Assembly (NCBI GenBank): GCA_003439945.1
Contig: QVRM01002755.1
Coordinates: forward strand, 1,505,001-1,569,000
Reading direction: 5' to 3'
Length of the DNA: 64,000 nt
DNA from: Dermanyssus gallinae
Lineage: Eukaryota; Arthropoda; Arachnida; Mesostigmata; Dermanyssidae
The notes beneath the pieces were generated by a model. The model was not told the origin of the DNA. It saw only the letters and a program-made list of their open reading frames with translations, and made no database searches. The position numbers were made by a program, and so were the translations under genes. Positions 37,755-51,711 of the stretch are shown piece after piece; position 1 is the first letter of the stretch, and each line of letters begins with the position of its first letter.

Positions 37755-38002
37755 TATTACATGATAAACAATGTTACAGTTGTAAGGTCTGAACGTATTA
37801 TTGCAAAGTTTTTTAAAAATATTCAGTTCACTCCATGGCGCCTAAAATAGATGCTGCGTTTCCTCTGCAAACGGCCAAGGACAAAGCTTGCCTCAAGAAT
37901 TGACCCTCTCTTCGGTCGTTCGTGACCTCCTGAATTTGCTTACTTAAATCTTTGAGAAATGCTTCGGTTTCCTTGCTGATTGGTCCTAGTGTCTCCATGG
38001 CG
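37688..38002 (-). mobile_element. F2 LINE 3' end, tandem copy 1, with (ATT)n tail
   Basis: Minus-strand frame 37998-37828 (57 codons and stop region) reads METLGPISKETEAF, then QFLRQALSLAVCRG and a Gly-Ala-Met-Glu ending. This is the extreme C-terminus of F2 (compare LETLGPIAQ and MMSLAVCRGN at 47.7-47.9 kb). A 3' UTR of about 70 bp follows and ends in (AAT)n, the T-strand run 37688-37754. 5' truncated exactly at the Met codon preceding ETLGP. Confidence 0.85.
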
Positions 38003-38003
38003 A

Positions 38004-38058
<55 letters not shown>

Positions 38059-38295
38059 TATATGTTAAACGATGTTACAGTTGAGAGGTCTGAACGTATT
38101 ATTGCAAAGTTTTTTTAAATATCTAGTTCACTCCATGGCGCCTAAAATAGATGCCGCGTTTCCTCTGCAAACGGCCAAGGACAACGCTTGCCTCAAGAAT
38201 TGACCCTCTCTTCGGTCGTTCGTGACCTCCTGAATTCGCTTACTCAAATCTTTGAAAAATGCTTCGGTTTCCTTGCTGATTGGTCCTAGTGTCTC

Positions 38296-38355
<60 letters not shown>
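38003..38355 (-). mobile_element. F2 LINE 3' end, tandem copy 2, with (ATT)n on both sides
   Basis: Nearly identical to copy 1: minus-strand frame 38298-38128 is the same length and starts at the same nucleotide, the 3' UTR is the same, and (ATT)n lies at 38007-38058 (its tail) and 38298-38355. The shared truncation point argues for tandem duplication of one insertion, with the ATT arrays as the recombination sites, over two independent insertions. Confidence 0.85.
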
Positions 38356-39203
38356 CAATAATAGCACATATGCTGCCTGAAGCATTATTGTTATTTTCAG
38401 TACTGTTTACGTTCGACACAATTCGAAAAATGTAAGTACATGTACTGTACATTTGAGTTATGATAGTTTGATGATGGTAATCTCAACGCGTACGTTTACC
38501 GACAGCGTAACGTATCTCAACTATTTTTCTCTCTCTCTCTCCCAAACCGTCTCTCCCCCCTCTCTCTCCCTCTCACTCCACGCACTTTATGACTACCCTC
38601 ACTAAGCACGCGTGTCTGTCGTGTATGCTTGGGTGCACACGAAGGCCGCTGGCATTAGAACAACTTTTCAAAAATCGAACTGCATACTAATGAACACAAG
38701 TTTGTTGTTGCTATTACTACGCTGGACAGCTAGTCAGCTAGAGATAGAGCCAGGAAAAGGAATGAGAGAGAGAGAGCGGCGGGAGGGAGCCGTTAGGGTA
38801 CGAGAGAGAAAGAGAGAGGACATGAAGGCGGACAAGGTTTGAAGAACTATGGATACGCTATAGCGTCCGGTAGCGTACGACTCAGGCCTTCGAAAAGAGG
38901 ATTATGACAAGAGAGGCCAGGCAAGGAAGAGGCAAAAATACTGCTTAATGAGGGTTTACAATTTAGAAAACTCCTGTCCTCATTAGCCTCGCTCGGTCAT
39001 CGGCATCAGCGCTGCTACTCTAGTCTGCTACAACTCTTACTATTACCACTAGGGCCGTCACGAGCGTAACCAGCACCGTCATAACATCACCGTTATTATT
39101 CGCGTCGACGTCGTGATTGTCGTTTCTCTTGTGCTGAGTACGTGAAGTTTTCTCTGTATCTCACAGATCTATGAGAGACCTACATACATCGCGACATGCA
39201 CGT
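38356..39203. other. No gene; (CT)n and (GA)n tracts
   Basis: CT tract at about 38528-38572 and GA tracts at about 38763-38820. Nothing else recognised. Confidence 0.45.
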
Positions 39204-39221
39204 AATATATATATATATATT

Positions 39222-39295
<74 letters not shown>
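39204..39295. repeat. (TA)n microsatellite
   Basis: Long TA run with single TTA interruptions. Confidence 0.95.
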
Positions 39296-39297
<2 letters not shown>

Positions 39298-39579
39298 ACA
39301 TACTTATGTTTAAAATACTATAGAATCTTCGAGTGCAAAGTGATCTTAAATATTGTTTTTGCAATATGCATTCTGTAAAAATAGACAGCGAAAGTTTCAA
39401 TTTCGAGCAGCAAAATGCCAGAAACAACGAGTATCTGTTTTTGGGACTGAATGATTAGCTGTAACAAAACACGGGCCTCTTACGACAATTTGAAGCGTGT
39501 AACATTCCGGTAGGCCCCCGGTCATCTTCTCAGAGAACACCAAAAAGACTAAATTGACTTTTGCGAAAGATTTTGCTCT

Positions 39580-39690
39580 GTGGTTTATCATCTATTCTTA
39601 ATGAGCCCCGCTCAGAGAAAATTCCATCAATAACAGGGATCGAACCATGCCTAGCGCATTAGCCCCCTAGATTATGCCGGCATAAGTAAG
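39580..39690 (-). mobile_element. tRNA-headed SINE, family S2, copy 1 (decayed head)
   Basis: Shares TGGTTTATCATCTATTCT, GAGAAAATTC and ACAGGGATCGAACC with copy 2 at 40.25 kb. On the minus strand GGTTCGATCCCTG is a B box. The A-box side (CCCCTAGATTATGCCGGC on the plus strand) is degenerate. Confidence 0.7.
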
Positions 39691-39719
39691 CATATATAAC
39701 ACAAAGGGCATCCATTTAT

Positions 39720-39830
39720 ATAACTTCGCTACGTTAGCACCTTGGATTGGACAATTGTCTCCGCGCAAACGTGTGGTCGCGGGTTCTGTAACCCAGGCCT
39801 AGTCCAATTCAGCAATTGGCCCCGAACAGA
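39720..39830 (+). mobile_element. tRNA-like segment, degenerate
   Basis: TTAGCACCTTGGATTGGAC resembles an A box, and GTCGCGGGTTCTGTAACCCA about 35 bp downstream resembles a T-arm and B box with one extra base. Possibly another SINE head; the sequence after it is not shared with S1 or S2. Confidence 0.3.
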
Positions 39831-40243
39831 CGCTGCATTTCCTCGTTGAATGTTGAGCGACAGCCTCTGACGCAAAAATTCGGATGCTCTCGAGTCTCCC
39901 GTCTAAAGGTTAAGGCTTCTACCTACGCGCTGACTCTGCATGAGCGTAAGGGAGCCCGCAGCTCCCATAGTCTCTAACGCCAACGGACAAAGTTCGTGCG
40001 GATACGCTAGGGTATTCTTTGCATTTGTTAGCCTCAGTTAACCTGGGAGCATTCCCTGCTCGCTCCGCGCCTACAACTAAGAACATTTTTAAGAAGGTTG
40101 CTTTTAATTCTAGACCATCCTCTGTTCCTGGCTTGGAACTCATCGTGTGGTATACCGTCAATGCACCGAGGGCCGGACATGTTGATATATCTAGGATTTT
40201 CCAAACAGTCCTTGTGGCAGCATGACCGCTAATTCTAAGCGGT

Positions 40244-40372
40244 ATGGTTTATCATCTATTCTCAATGAGCATCGCTCAAAGAAAATTCGATCAACAACAG
40301 GGATCGAACCGGCGACACCCTGGTGGATGACAACCATGACTAGTCACTAGTCCCCTAGACCACGCGTCACTA
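40244..40372 (-). mobile_element. tRNA-headed SINE, family S2, copy 2
   Basis: Minus strand: A-box-like TGGTCTAGGGGACTAG, B box GGTTCGATCCCTG, then the S2 body ending ATGATAAACCAT. Better preserved than copy 1. The head's long variable region (AGTCATGGTTGTCATCCACC) is unlike a class I tRNA, so I read it as SINE, not a tRNA gene. Confidence 0.7.
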
Positions 40373-40379
40373 GGTTCGC

Positions 40380-41424
40380 ACCTGCACCGATCATCGAAGG
40401 GGCTAAAAACCCAGTTACAGTTGCGTCCTTAACAAGCATGCCACGCTCAGAAGGTCAGAGTAAGACCGTGAGGTTTTTTTCTATCATTCCTGGATAGACC
40501 CGGGGGTTCCAGAACACACGGAAAGCCGGCAGATCTCAGTGCGCGACTAACGGTGTCATTTAAGACGGAGTGACGTGTTCGTCGGCCTGCACTCAAGGCG
40601 CATGACAGGCCATGATATGCCAACGCATCCACCAAATCACCACAACGACGGGCGTGTGATCCAGCCTCAGCCCCTTGACTACCAACAGCTCGAAGCCGGG
40701 CTCTATCAGGAACGGAAGGTGCGAAGGGGGCTCTCCAATTGCCCAAGTTAGCCCTATCTTCGGCAGAAGAATCAAATAACAACGACAATCCGTCGGTCAG
40801 CCTTTGATGTTCACTATCCAAAAATTCCCTAACCCTGTCCTGGGTCAATGGCGACACGATTGCGGACCCTACCATCATGACCGCGTCCGGCACACCTTGC
40901 CACAGCGGTCAGCCTAAGATTTAGCATATTTTCTAAAATGTCTAAACTAAGTCCATTAAATTGCTAAAAAAAGTTCTGGTTATAAAAACAGGTTGCAACC
41001 TCTGAGTAAGTTAGAAAGGTCAGTTAAATCTAACAGCTCATCTTCGTTATGTGCAGTGAATCCACAAATTCTTTAATATACAAAAAAAAGTGGGAGGGGA
41101 TCACCCGGCTAAAGGCCTGTATGCGATAGCATAGCGTTATGGGGCATTACTCGATGAGATGGTTCTGAACCATAGGCCAGGTTCGTCTGGTGAAACAGTA
41201 ATGGTGCCCACGTCTTGACGGCTCGAAGCAAAAGGTCCTTCCGGGCGCTACTGAAAGCGTTTCGGAAGTCTAGTTTGACCCTCACCGTCGGCATTTTGCG
41301 CGATTGCAAAAATGCACAAGCACAATGGACTGCTACCCCCAGGGATAGCGAATTCTTACTAGTGTTGACCAAGAGTTGCTGAAATAGCTTCCCTATTATC
41401 GTAACAGCCGATTTTGGCCGCCAG

Positions 41425-41456
<32 letters not shown>

Positions 41457-42061
41457 CGACGTTGTGGACATCCTTGATCTGTTTCGGAAGATCATTAAGG
41501 AGAACAGAGAGGAGTTACCCCCGGGGCTCACACATCCTATCGCCGAGAAAGATCGAATCGATTTGGAGCATTGCTGCCAGCTGGCTCAGTATTGGTTGAC
41601 CAACATCATAACGACCAAGCTTCTCCAACACATATCTCTCGGCGCAACATGAAAGACAGATTTCAGGTCTACGTTATACTATGGGGATTTTCTTCTAGGA
41701 CAGCGACAGCTTTATCTCCTGAAAGAGCTCTCAGCAGCTTGTCAGCGCCGACTTTCCTTGTGAAAACCAGTTTTGTTTCGGAGAAGTCAAGGTAGAAGAC
41801 CAACGTGCGTGTGAGCACACTGGACATGTAGTACTCGCAGCTCTTCTTCGCAGTTCCGGTATAGGGTGACGGACTTAAAGGGTTGCCCTTCCCCCTTAGG
41901 CCTTTTCTTACTTTGAGAGTGCACTCTGACCAGGCAACCGGTATGACGCTATTTGCACGACATTTGCTGAGTAAGATTGTCCAGTAGAGAATGAGAGTCT
42001 TGCGATGATCGCTCCTGATGAGGTCTGAGCCAGATGTTTTGCTGTTCTTAAGTATACACAT
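40380..42061 (-). pseudogene. Antisense F2 LINE relic (RT to near the C-terminus)
   Basis: On the minus strand, in order: KTSGSDLIRSDHRK and VIPVAWSECTLKV (start of RT, 42061 down), TGTAKKSCEYYMSSVL, and a (TA)n insertion at 41426-41452. Then KLFQQLLVNTSKNSLSLGV and VRVKLDFRNAFSSARKDLL (the RT motif with the first catalytic Asp, about 41290-41230). After a gap comes a 148-codon frame (40893-40447) with [20 protein letters not shown] and [20 protein letters not shown]. That block is homologous to HPLSCQRSPGRLTTHAELN in the 47-kb copy. Frameshifts and stops throughout. Part of the RT, including YADD, is missing between the last two pieces. Confidence 0.75.
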
Positions 42062-43060
42062 AACGAGAATTGAATACGATAAGTGAATTCACTAGTAAGG
42101 TAATGACAAGATATAATTTCGAATAAAAAAATTTCAAAACTCATAGGCTGGGAGGCTCCTTCCTTACTCTGGGCGACCGGCGCTACAAAGAGATCGGCGA
42201 GAGCAAATCAAAACAGTTAATGTCGACGCAGACTAGACTTTTTGGATACACTTTGTGGGACTTGTAAATGCTCGAATCTTTCTTGCATTCCAAAGATGAG
42301 CATTGACATATGCCAATCAGGGACAATGCCAAAGATCGGATTTTTACAGCCAGCATAAAGTTATCTTTTTGGGTTTTACTCAAAACGTCAATTCTTAACT
42401 AGAGAGGAACAGACTGACGAATTTTCATATTTCAGGCAGACGAGCAGACTCGCCAAAACTGCGCCAGTTTACGCATTACACCAAAGCAGGATCAATATGC
42501 ATTTATCTTTATTAAGTTCTCCCTAAAGATCTGATTCTCCGAAAGTGTCTATAATAGCTACTAGACGTGCTGGCTATCTTTAAACCCGTACTCTAATATT
42601 AGGGATAAATAGATAAAAAGCATATGCATGTATAAGTGTGCCTTTCTCAAACAGTACCTAGAACGAAAGCTAAAGATGACGAGAAAATGGAAAAAATACA
42701 AACTCTAATCTACGACACAGTCATAGGAACTGCGTACACAGATTCAGGCAGACAAAGGTCACGCGTAGAAGTACGCTAAGAAGGGAAGCAGTGGCAGATA
42801 ACGCGACAAAACAAGAATATCCGAAACTATATCACGTAATACATTGACTCAAGTGCATACATTAAATAAAAAAGTTAGAAAACATTGAGTAATTGCCTAT
42901 ATATATAATCAAAGTGAAATACAAAAAATATTCACATGCGCATACGCAGGCAAACAACAGCTTACGTAGCGGGCAGAGCAACGACCGCATGCATTGCACG
43001 AAATCCGATCTAATTTATGCCAGTGGAAAGAATGCAGCTAGTTGTATTAATACAAGGGCC
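42062..43060. other. No recognisable gene
   Basis: AT-rich, nothing recognised. Confidence 0.4.
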
Positions 43061-43950
43061 AGAGCTCACGGCGGGGGGCGGTCGGAGGGTACGTAAGTAA
43101 GTGTAAACCCCCAGCGGCTAGTTCCAGATTCCAACCGTTTTGCCCCCCGTGGGCTTCGATGAAATGGCGTCAGTGGCAAGCAAGCCTCTGCTCGCCACGT
43201 CGGGTGCTCTAACAAACCTACGGTGGGGCCGAGTGCTGGCAAACAGGCTGGCAACGATGGAGGAGGGCAACGAACGCGAAGCAAGGGGACCGGGAGGGAA
43301 GGTCTTCCAACCGTCGACAGCCCCATCGACAACACTACTCGGCCACGAGCGGCCGACGCGAAGTAGTGTGAAGTTAGCTATAAAAAGTTTATGGGAGTCT
43401 CGTGTCGGAGATACGCAGTTTACTGCTGCAGTGCGTCAGTGCGCTTCTTCTGCCGTCTGGAGCCGTCTGTTGTTCGGAGGGGGATGTGGGGAAGGGAGTT
43501 CCTATCCACCCGCCCGCCCAGAGCAAACATCATCACGCTAACGCACATACGAATACATCGAGACACAGAGCGCAGCAGAGGCCGTCGCGTTGCGCATTGT
43601 GACGCCAAACGCATCTTTTGTTGTGGTTGTTGTTGTTGTTGCTGTTGTTATTGTTGTTGCTGCTACAGCGTTTGTTGTTGTTGTTGTTGCTGGTGCTGAT
43701 AGTGTTGTTGTTTTGTTTCTCTGACTCTCCTTGTTGAGTCCGTCTGTGTGCTAGATAGATGAACGCTCGGACGCAAGCAAGTCTCAGTTGGCTTTTATAT
43801 GTGTATCCTGTGTATATACACGCAAGAAGTCGCCGGCCGACGCTTTCTTTGTAAACATTTAATCGTGATTTGGTATGGCCTGACATAGTCGAACATCGGC
43901 AAGCTTCATAAACGTGCGTTCTACGACGTCCCGGTTGTAGACGCAAGTGT
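43061..43950. other. GC-rich block with candidate TATA box and (GTT)n
   Basis: GC-rich sequence with TATAAAA at 43379-43385 and an initiator-like GCAGTTT about 35 bp downstream (43415-43421), then GTT/GCT triplet repeats at 43616-43712. The 133-codon frame 43140-43541 crosses the TATA box and has no recognised domain. May be a host promoter/5' UTR. Confidence 0.25.
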
Positions 43951-46560
<2,610 letters not shown>

Positions 46561-46723
46561 CGTTCGCTTAGAACTTACTAAGTCCGTCGGAAAGTAGAAA
46601 TTGTGAAGGGGGAGGAGACGGCCAACACAAGTTCGGCTGGGCGAGGGTATTTTCCGCATAACGCCGCCGCGCTTAAAATAATAATAATACTCGCGCCCAC
46701 GACTGACCAGTACGCACCCGCAG

Positions 46724-47965
46724 GTGACTCTGTGTCTATGGAGACACAGTCTTGGCTCACCAAGATTTGTCTACATGCTACGAACATGTCAGACCTTGAA
46801 ATGCATGGAGGGTCTTGCAGCCTATGACAAGACCACCAGAAGCATTCTAAGCGAGGTACTTAACACAAACTTAGAAGGAAACATGTGGGAGAGAGCTAGC
46901 CTCCCCATCGACAACGGAGGCCTTGGAATAAGAAGAGCTACGGATCTTGCTGCAGTGTGCTATGCTGCATCCCTGAATCAATTTGGCTCCCTGGCAGAAT
47001 CACTTCTTTGTGAGGAAGCAAAGATTGAACTGAAAAAGGCAACCGCGGTGGCAGACGCCACAATCAGGAGTCAACTCGATCCTGGTCCTCTGAGAGAGCA
47101 CGTGAGTCAAAAACTTCTTGACGCGTACAAAACTAAGAAGTCCGCGCGAGATATAATGAATAACCTTACATCAGCAGGAGAGCGTGTCGTCTTTCTAGCG
47201 GCTCAACATCCTTTCAGCGGGGGCTGGCTTCAAGCGCTGCCCTCCCGTCAGCTTGGTACCATGCTGGATCCAAACCCCTTCCGCATGGTGACAGCTCTTA
47301 GGATAGGCGCCCCCGTCTGCCAGCCCTCCACGTGCCTCTCATGCGGCCAACCGGTTGACTCGGACGGTCTACACCCGTTAAGCTGTCAAAGAAGCCCCGG
47401 CAGACTTACAACTCACGCTGAACTCAACGCCATAGTGAGAAGAGCTCTTAGAAGGGCAGGGATACCATCTACGCCCCAACCAGTAGGTCTTAATGGCAGC
47501 AGTGAGTTGCGACCTGACGGGGTCACCATCCCGCTGTGGTCGCACGGAAAATGCCTTGTATGGGATGTAACGGTTTTATGCACGGCGGCGTTATCATATT
47601 TACGCCACAGCGCAGTCGAATCGGGATGGGTAGCAGAACGTGTGGATTCTGAAAAACGGAGGAAGTATCTAGAACTATCTAGATGCTACCACTTTGCACC
47701 CATTACATTAGAGACACTCGGCCCCATAGCACAGGTACAGCAAAACTCCTGCAAGACATCGGAAAACGAATCGAAGACGTTACGAGCGATCGACGCGAGG
47801 CCATGTTTTTGAGACAGATGATGTCTTTGGCCGTGTGTAGAGGGAACGTGGCTTTCATTATAGGCGCCATGAGCTGACAGAAAGCGAACAGAGCAGGATA
47901 AACATGATTTAAACGTTCATACCTCACAATTGTATTGACTAAATAATAATAATAATAATAGTGTT
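46724..47965 (+). pseudogene. Best-preserved F2 LINE 3' half
   Basis: A 362-codon frame (46724-47812) covers the post-RT region: ERASLPIDNGGLGIRRATDL, a long helical linker, and the Cys/His motif CLSCGQPVDSDGLHPLSC (C-x2-C-x9-H-x3-C). Then GRLTTHAELNAIVRRALRRA, RPDGVTIPLW and CLVWDVTVLC, and EKRRKYLELSRCYHFAP. One frameshift near 47.73 kb moves to the 47683-47877 frame, which gives the true end LLQDIGKRIEDVTSDRREAM, MMSLAVCRGN and IIGAMS-stop. The 3' UTR ends in (AAT)n at 47941-47960, like the two tandem tails at 38 kb. This C-terminal architecture is one I recall from LINE-like elements of many invertebrates, but I cannot name the clade. The RT catalytic region is missing (5' truncation). 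Confidence 0.85.
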
Positions 47966-49019
47966 TTTTTTTATAACTATCGCTTTCCTATTGGACTTGG
48001 AATTTAGCGCATAGTGCAATGGTTTATAAGTATTTGCCGTGTAGACTGTGATGACTCGAAGTCTACCTGATAGGGGTTTCCACACAACATTCTATACGGG
48101 TATTCGACCCACGCAGAGACAAAATGGGCACGATTTTTGCTCCAACAATTGCTGGATCCTCCAGCGTATTTTTAACGTTTTCAAACTAGAAGAGATGCAC
48201 AGTTTATCACAAATATTATTCCGTTGATTAGATAGATGCTGTACGTTACAGCTAAAACATGTAACTTTTTGTCTGTAATCACATTTGCATTTGGGTATTC
48301 GGAGTCGGCCCTGTATGCCTTGTGCGCTGTAAATTATGTCACAGTGAAATGTAAGATCTATTGGTAAAACGAATCTAACATTTTTAAACCTAGTTCATAT
48401 TTATACAGATCTCGAATGTTGCAGTTGAGCATTTCCCTTAGTGCGTCATCGTGCCTAATCTATAGTTCGTTTAGAAGCGTGGTGATTTACAAGTAGGATA
48501 ATCCTATAACTAAATCAGGCTAGGAAGAGAGACTTTTATATATTAATTAAAGTATATTCGGCAACTCCAATTTTACAAAACCGACTTAAATAAAAAACTA
48601 TTTATTTAAATGTATTTACTAGATTATTTATATGGTCTTCAAAGCGAGAGAGGGAGATCTAGAGGGCGGGGGGCAGTGTTATACTAAGAGATGTCTACAA
48701 GAAAATGTGTCCAATATTATTGTTAGATTTTTGCCCCCTTGACTTTTTCGTCTGAATAGCGATTGTATTCCGCAACTTCAAAAGGTGTTAACATTTGCCG
48801 GCTACACTATGTTTCAGATATAGCGACTACAATCATTCTGAATGGAAACGGTGATATATCATTTTCCAGAAGAGTAAAAACATATTCACGTCTATGTTTA
48901 GGTCATTGCAATGAGACATTGCAATATGCCTGATCTACGGTGCTATTTGGGTATGTATGTATTACTTGAATTGTCTTTTTTAGCAGTTAGGCTGTAGAAA
49001 TTACAATGCTGGCGCACTT
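47966..49019. other. No recognisable gene
   Basis: AT-rich; nothing recognised. Confidence 0.4.
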
Positions 49020-49320
49020 AGTAATATTTGAAATTATAGGTAAATTCTACAACAGAAATACAATTAAAAAAGTCAACTACTGTCAGGTAGGAACATTTGG
49101 TAATTTTATACATTTAAAATACATACGCTAGTTTGCTTTATAAGTGCTTCGCGGTTAAAAACTCTCTACCATATACAACCAAACTAATTACTAATAATTA
49201 TAACAATGTGTAGATACATTTTAAAACAGAAATACAACTAAAATAGTTAAATAATGTCAGATGAGAACATTTAGTGATTTTATACATTTGAAATATACGC
49301 GAATTTGTTTTTAGATGCCT
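49020..49320. repeat. Diverged 174-bp tandem duplication
   Basis: ACAGAAATACAA at 49052 and 49226, then GAACATTT, ATTTTATACATTT and a GCGAATTTG/CGCTAGTTTG variant recur in the same order 174 bp apart. AT-rich, non-coding. Confidence 0.7.
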
Positions 49321-49959
49321 TGCGTCTACAATTCTCGACAGAAATGTGGCTCTTTCGCGATGCTTTTTTCATCACGTTTTTAAAGCAAGCGCCTTTCCAG
49401 CCTGGTATGACCCTTCTTCCCGCCGTTGTGTGTCTCGGTGTGGCTTCTTGAATAGAGCCATCGTGGGAGGTCGGACCTTGTCGGGAAAGCAAGGCGATCA
49501 GCGGTATTTGGAATGGACATTATTAGCTGGTCGTGCTGCATTGATAACTGTTGCTTGAGATCATTAGTGCCAGGAATCCCATTTCGCGGATCACTAGCCA
49601 ACATGTAGTGGCGCCGAACTAAATACTGCTGACACCTAATGGAGGTTTGCTATTTTAGGCGCTGAGACTAGCGTGCGGGGTACAGCTTAGCTGTAAAGCT
49701 TAACCACAATCGGCCGAGGCCTTGAGGCGCCCACTCTGTACTCGAGTCTCGCTAGTGAAGAACTCGTCTGACCGCAATTGAGCGCAAGAACAATTCGAGT
49801 TTGTGTCACTTGGTTTATTCAAAATATCGAACATTGCTAGCTGTACACGTCTTCTATCGATTGGGCAAATTATGAACTCCTCGCCTGAATAAATGTTCAT
49901 CTTTTGTGGCAAACTTATTACCGAGCCACAATCCGACATCTTGGTAAGATGAGAAGCCC
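49321..49959. other. No recognised gene; possible mariner C-terminal debris
   Basis: May contain the decayed C-terminus and terminal repeat of the adjacent mariner relic, but I could not align it. Confidence 0.3.
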
Positions 49960-50839
49960 ATTATTAAGCCCAATTTAGTGCAAATAAATAGTAATCGGAT
50001 ATAGCCAAGTCTGGCGAGTGCGGCGCGTGAGAAAGCGTTTCCTATTCGAGCCTACCTGTGATTTCTTTAACCGCGCCCAACGAGCAAAATGAAGTATGTT
50101 CATGAAGCAGAATTGTTCGTGCTGCTTTTGTCGTCATTCTGGCCGTTTTTCAAGCAGGACTCGCCTCAGATCGATATTTGCTATTGGTAATGGGCCACAG
50201 TAACGGTTTGACCGGATTCCAACAGCTCATAGTAGATCACGCCTTTCTGGTCCCACCAAAACGGAACATCTTTCGGTGTCTTTGTTCCGAAACGATTTGG
50301 CTGTGCAGTCGATGGGGCTGGAGTGTCGGGTTTCGCCTAAACATTTCAGCGCCTAGAATTTTTGAAATCGATTCACTTTTCATTTCTGGTCACGATCTGG
50401 TAGAGAAATTATTTATTTTTGCATTCACACATGTGGTTTTCCGGTTCTTTTGCTTTCGTTCTGTCCGTTCATGAGAAACCTACTTCCCCAACTTCAGGAT
50501 TAATTTCATGGCGTTCAGGCTCACGGAAATGTTTTGCTGGGAGACGTTGAGTTCATCCGTTACATGTTGTTGCGTTTGGCTGGTTTGGCATCCGTTACAT
50601 GTTGTTGCATTTTGATTCAACAAGGCTGTCGGTTCGTGATCTTCTCGTGAAAACTCTTAGGGGTCTTCCGTCTGGTTCGTTCTGGGTTCTAAAATCACCG
50701 TTTTTGAATCACTCAAAACAACTAAGGGCATAACCTCCGTAAGCATTTTAGGCGCTTTTGTAGCATTTTTTCCCCCAAAAAAATAGGACACAAAGAAACT
50801 GCGCGAATCTTGGCTTTTGGGCATCAATGCGGACTGCAA
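49960..50839 (-). pseudogene. mauritiana-like mariner transposase relic
   Basis: Minus strand, in canonical order: GGKNATKAPKMLTEVMPLVV (helix-turn-helix 1, 50.8 kb), QQHVTDELNVSQQNISVSLN and AMKLILKLGK, with SHERTERKQKNRKTTC (helix-turn-helix 2 and linker, 50.55-50.42 kb). A decayed middle follows, with the first catalytic Asp not visible, and TILLHEHTSFCSLGAVKE near 50.1 kb where mariners have LLHDNA. Last is LSHAPHSPDLAISDYYLF at about 50038-49985, which keeps the third catalytic Asp. Many stops and frame changes. No inverted repeats seen. Confidence 0.75.
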
Positions 50840-51625
50840 TTATTTGGACTATGCTGTCCTGTTTCTGGGTGGGAAACTGCTGTCAAACTTCACAACAACA
50901 GAATTACTTCATTGGCGCCATAGGAGCGTGCTCTACAAAAAAACAATTGATATTGGTACATCCAGTTGTATAACCATATGAGCTATGCACTAACTTCTGC
51001 AAATAAGGTTTTGATTCTTTATCTACCAAACTATATATATATCTGCCAAACTTACGAAGGCGATTTTCAACTAGTCTCAGAGGTGTTTACCTTTATACAT
51101 AAAGCGAGCGCTGTGCTTGTAGATGCAAGCGAGGAGCCGCTTTAGGTATATCATGTCAGGCTGTCCACAAGACTGAAATAATTTGATTACGACTGAAGAT
51201 CCCGCGTAAAGTATCCTGTGAATATTTAATTTCCTAGTGGCAAGTAACAGTTACTTGGGTTAGACGGGAGGTCAGGGATTTGAACGTATTCAGTGCCATG
51301 CACCTTTGGTCTGGCCCTGGTGACAACCGACACGTAAACACTTTCAGTCACATAGTATCTTGCACTCACAACATTAGTATTTTCAAACACCGCCATTTAC
51401 TAGGTATAAATATACATTTACGGGATATGCACTTGCCGGTTCTGCTTTAGACAGACTTATACATGAATTGTATAAATACTCAATTTAAGTGAAATAAACC
51501 TAAAGTATATTTATTCGTGAAACACATGGCGCACGCATCCACGAAGATATCTATGTCTGCAAAAACGTAGTTCATATATATCGTAGTGTGGTACAGTAAA
51601 ACTAAAATTATATATATATATATAC
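50840..51625. other. No recognisable gene
   Basis: At 51.23-51.33 kb a weak B-box-like GGGATTTGAACG follows a possible A box; too degenerate to call a SINE. Confidence 0.35.
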
Positions 51626-51638
51626 ACAGTACGTGAAA

Positions 51639-51698
<60 letters not shown>

Positions 51699-51711
51699 TT
51701 TCACGTACTGT
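51626..51711. repeat. Perfect 86-bp palindrome with (TA)n core
   Basis: Arms begin ACAGTACGTGAAATCTAA and are exact reverse complements; the centre is TA repeat (about 51643-51694). No spacer, so the two halves could form a cruciform or a 43-bp RNA hairpin. Confidence 0.9.

Noticed and set aside
40280..40372. Functional tRNA gene
   Set aside because: Abnormal variable region and a repeated body shared with 39.6 kb; SINE head.
43379..43421. Definite promoter
   Set aside because: The TATA match is good, but spacing to the initiator is longer than usual and no downstream gene is recognised; kept only as a low-confidence part of the GC-rich block.
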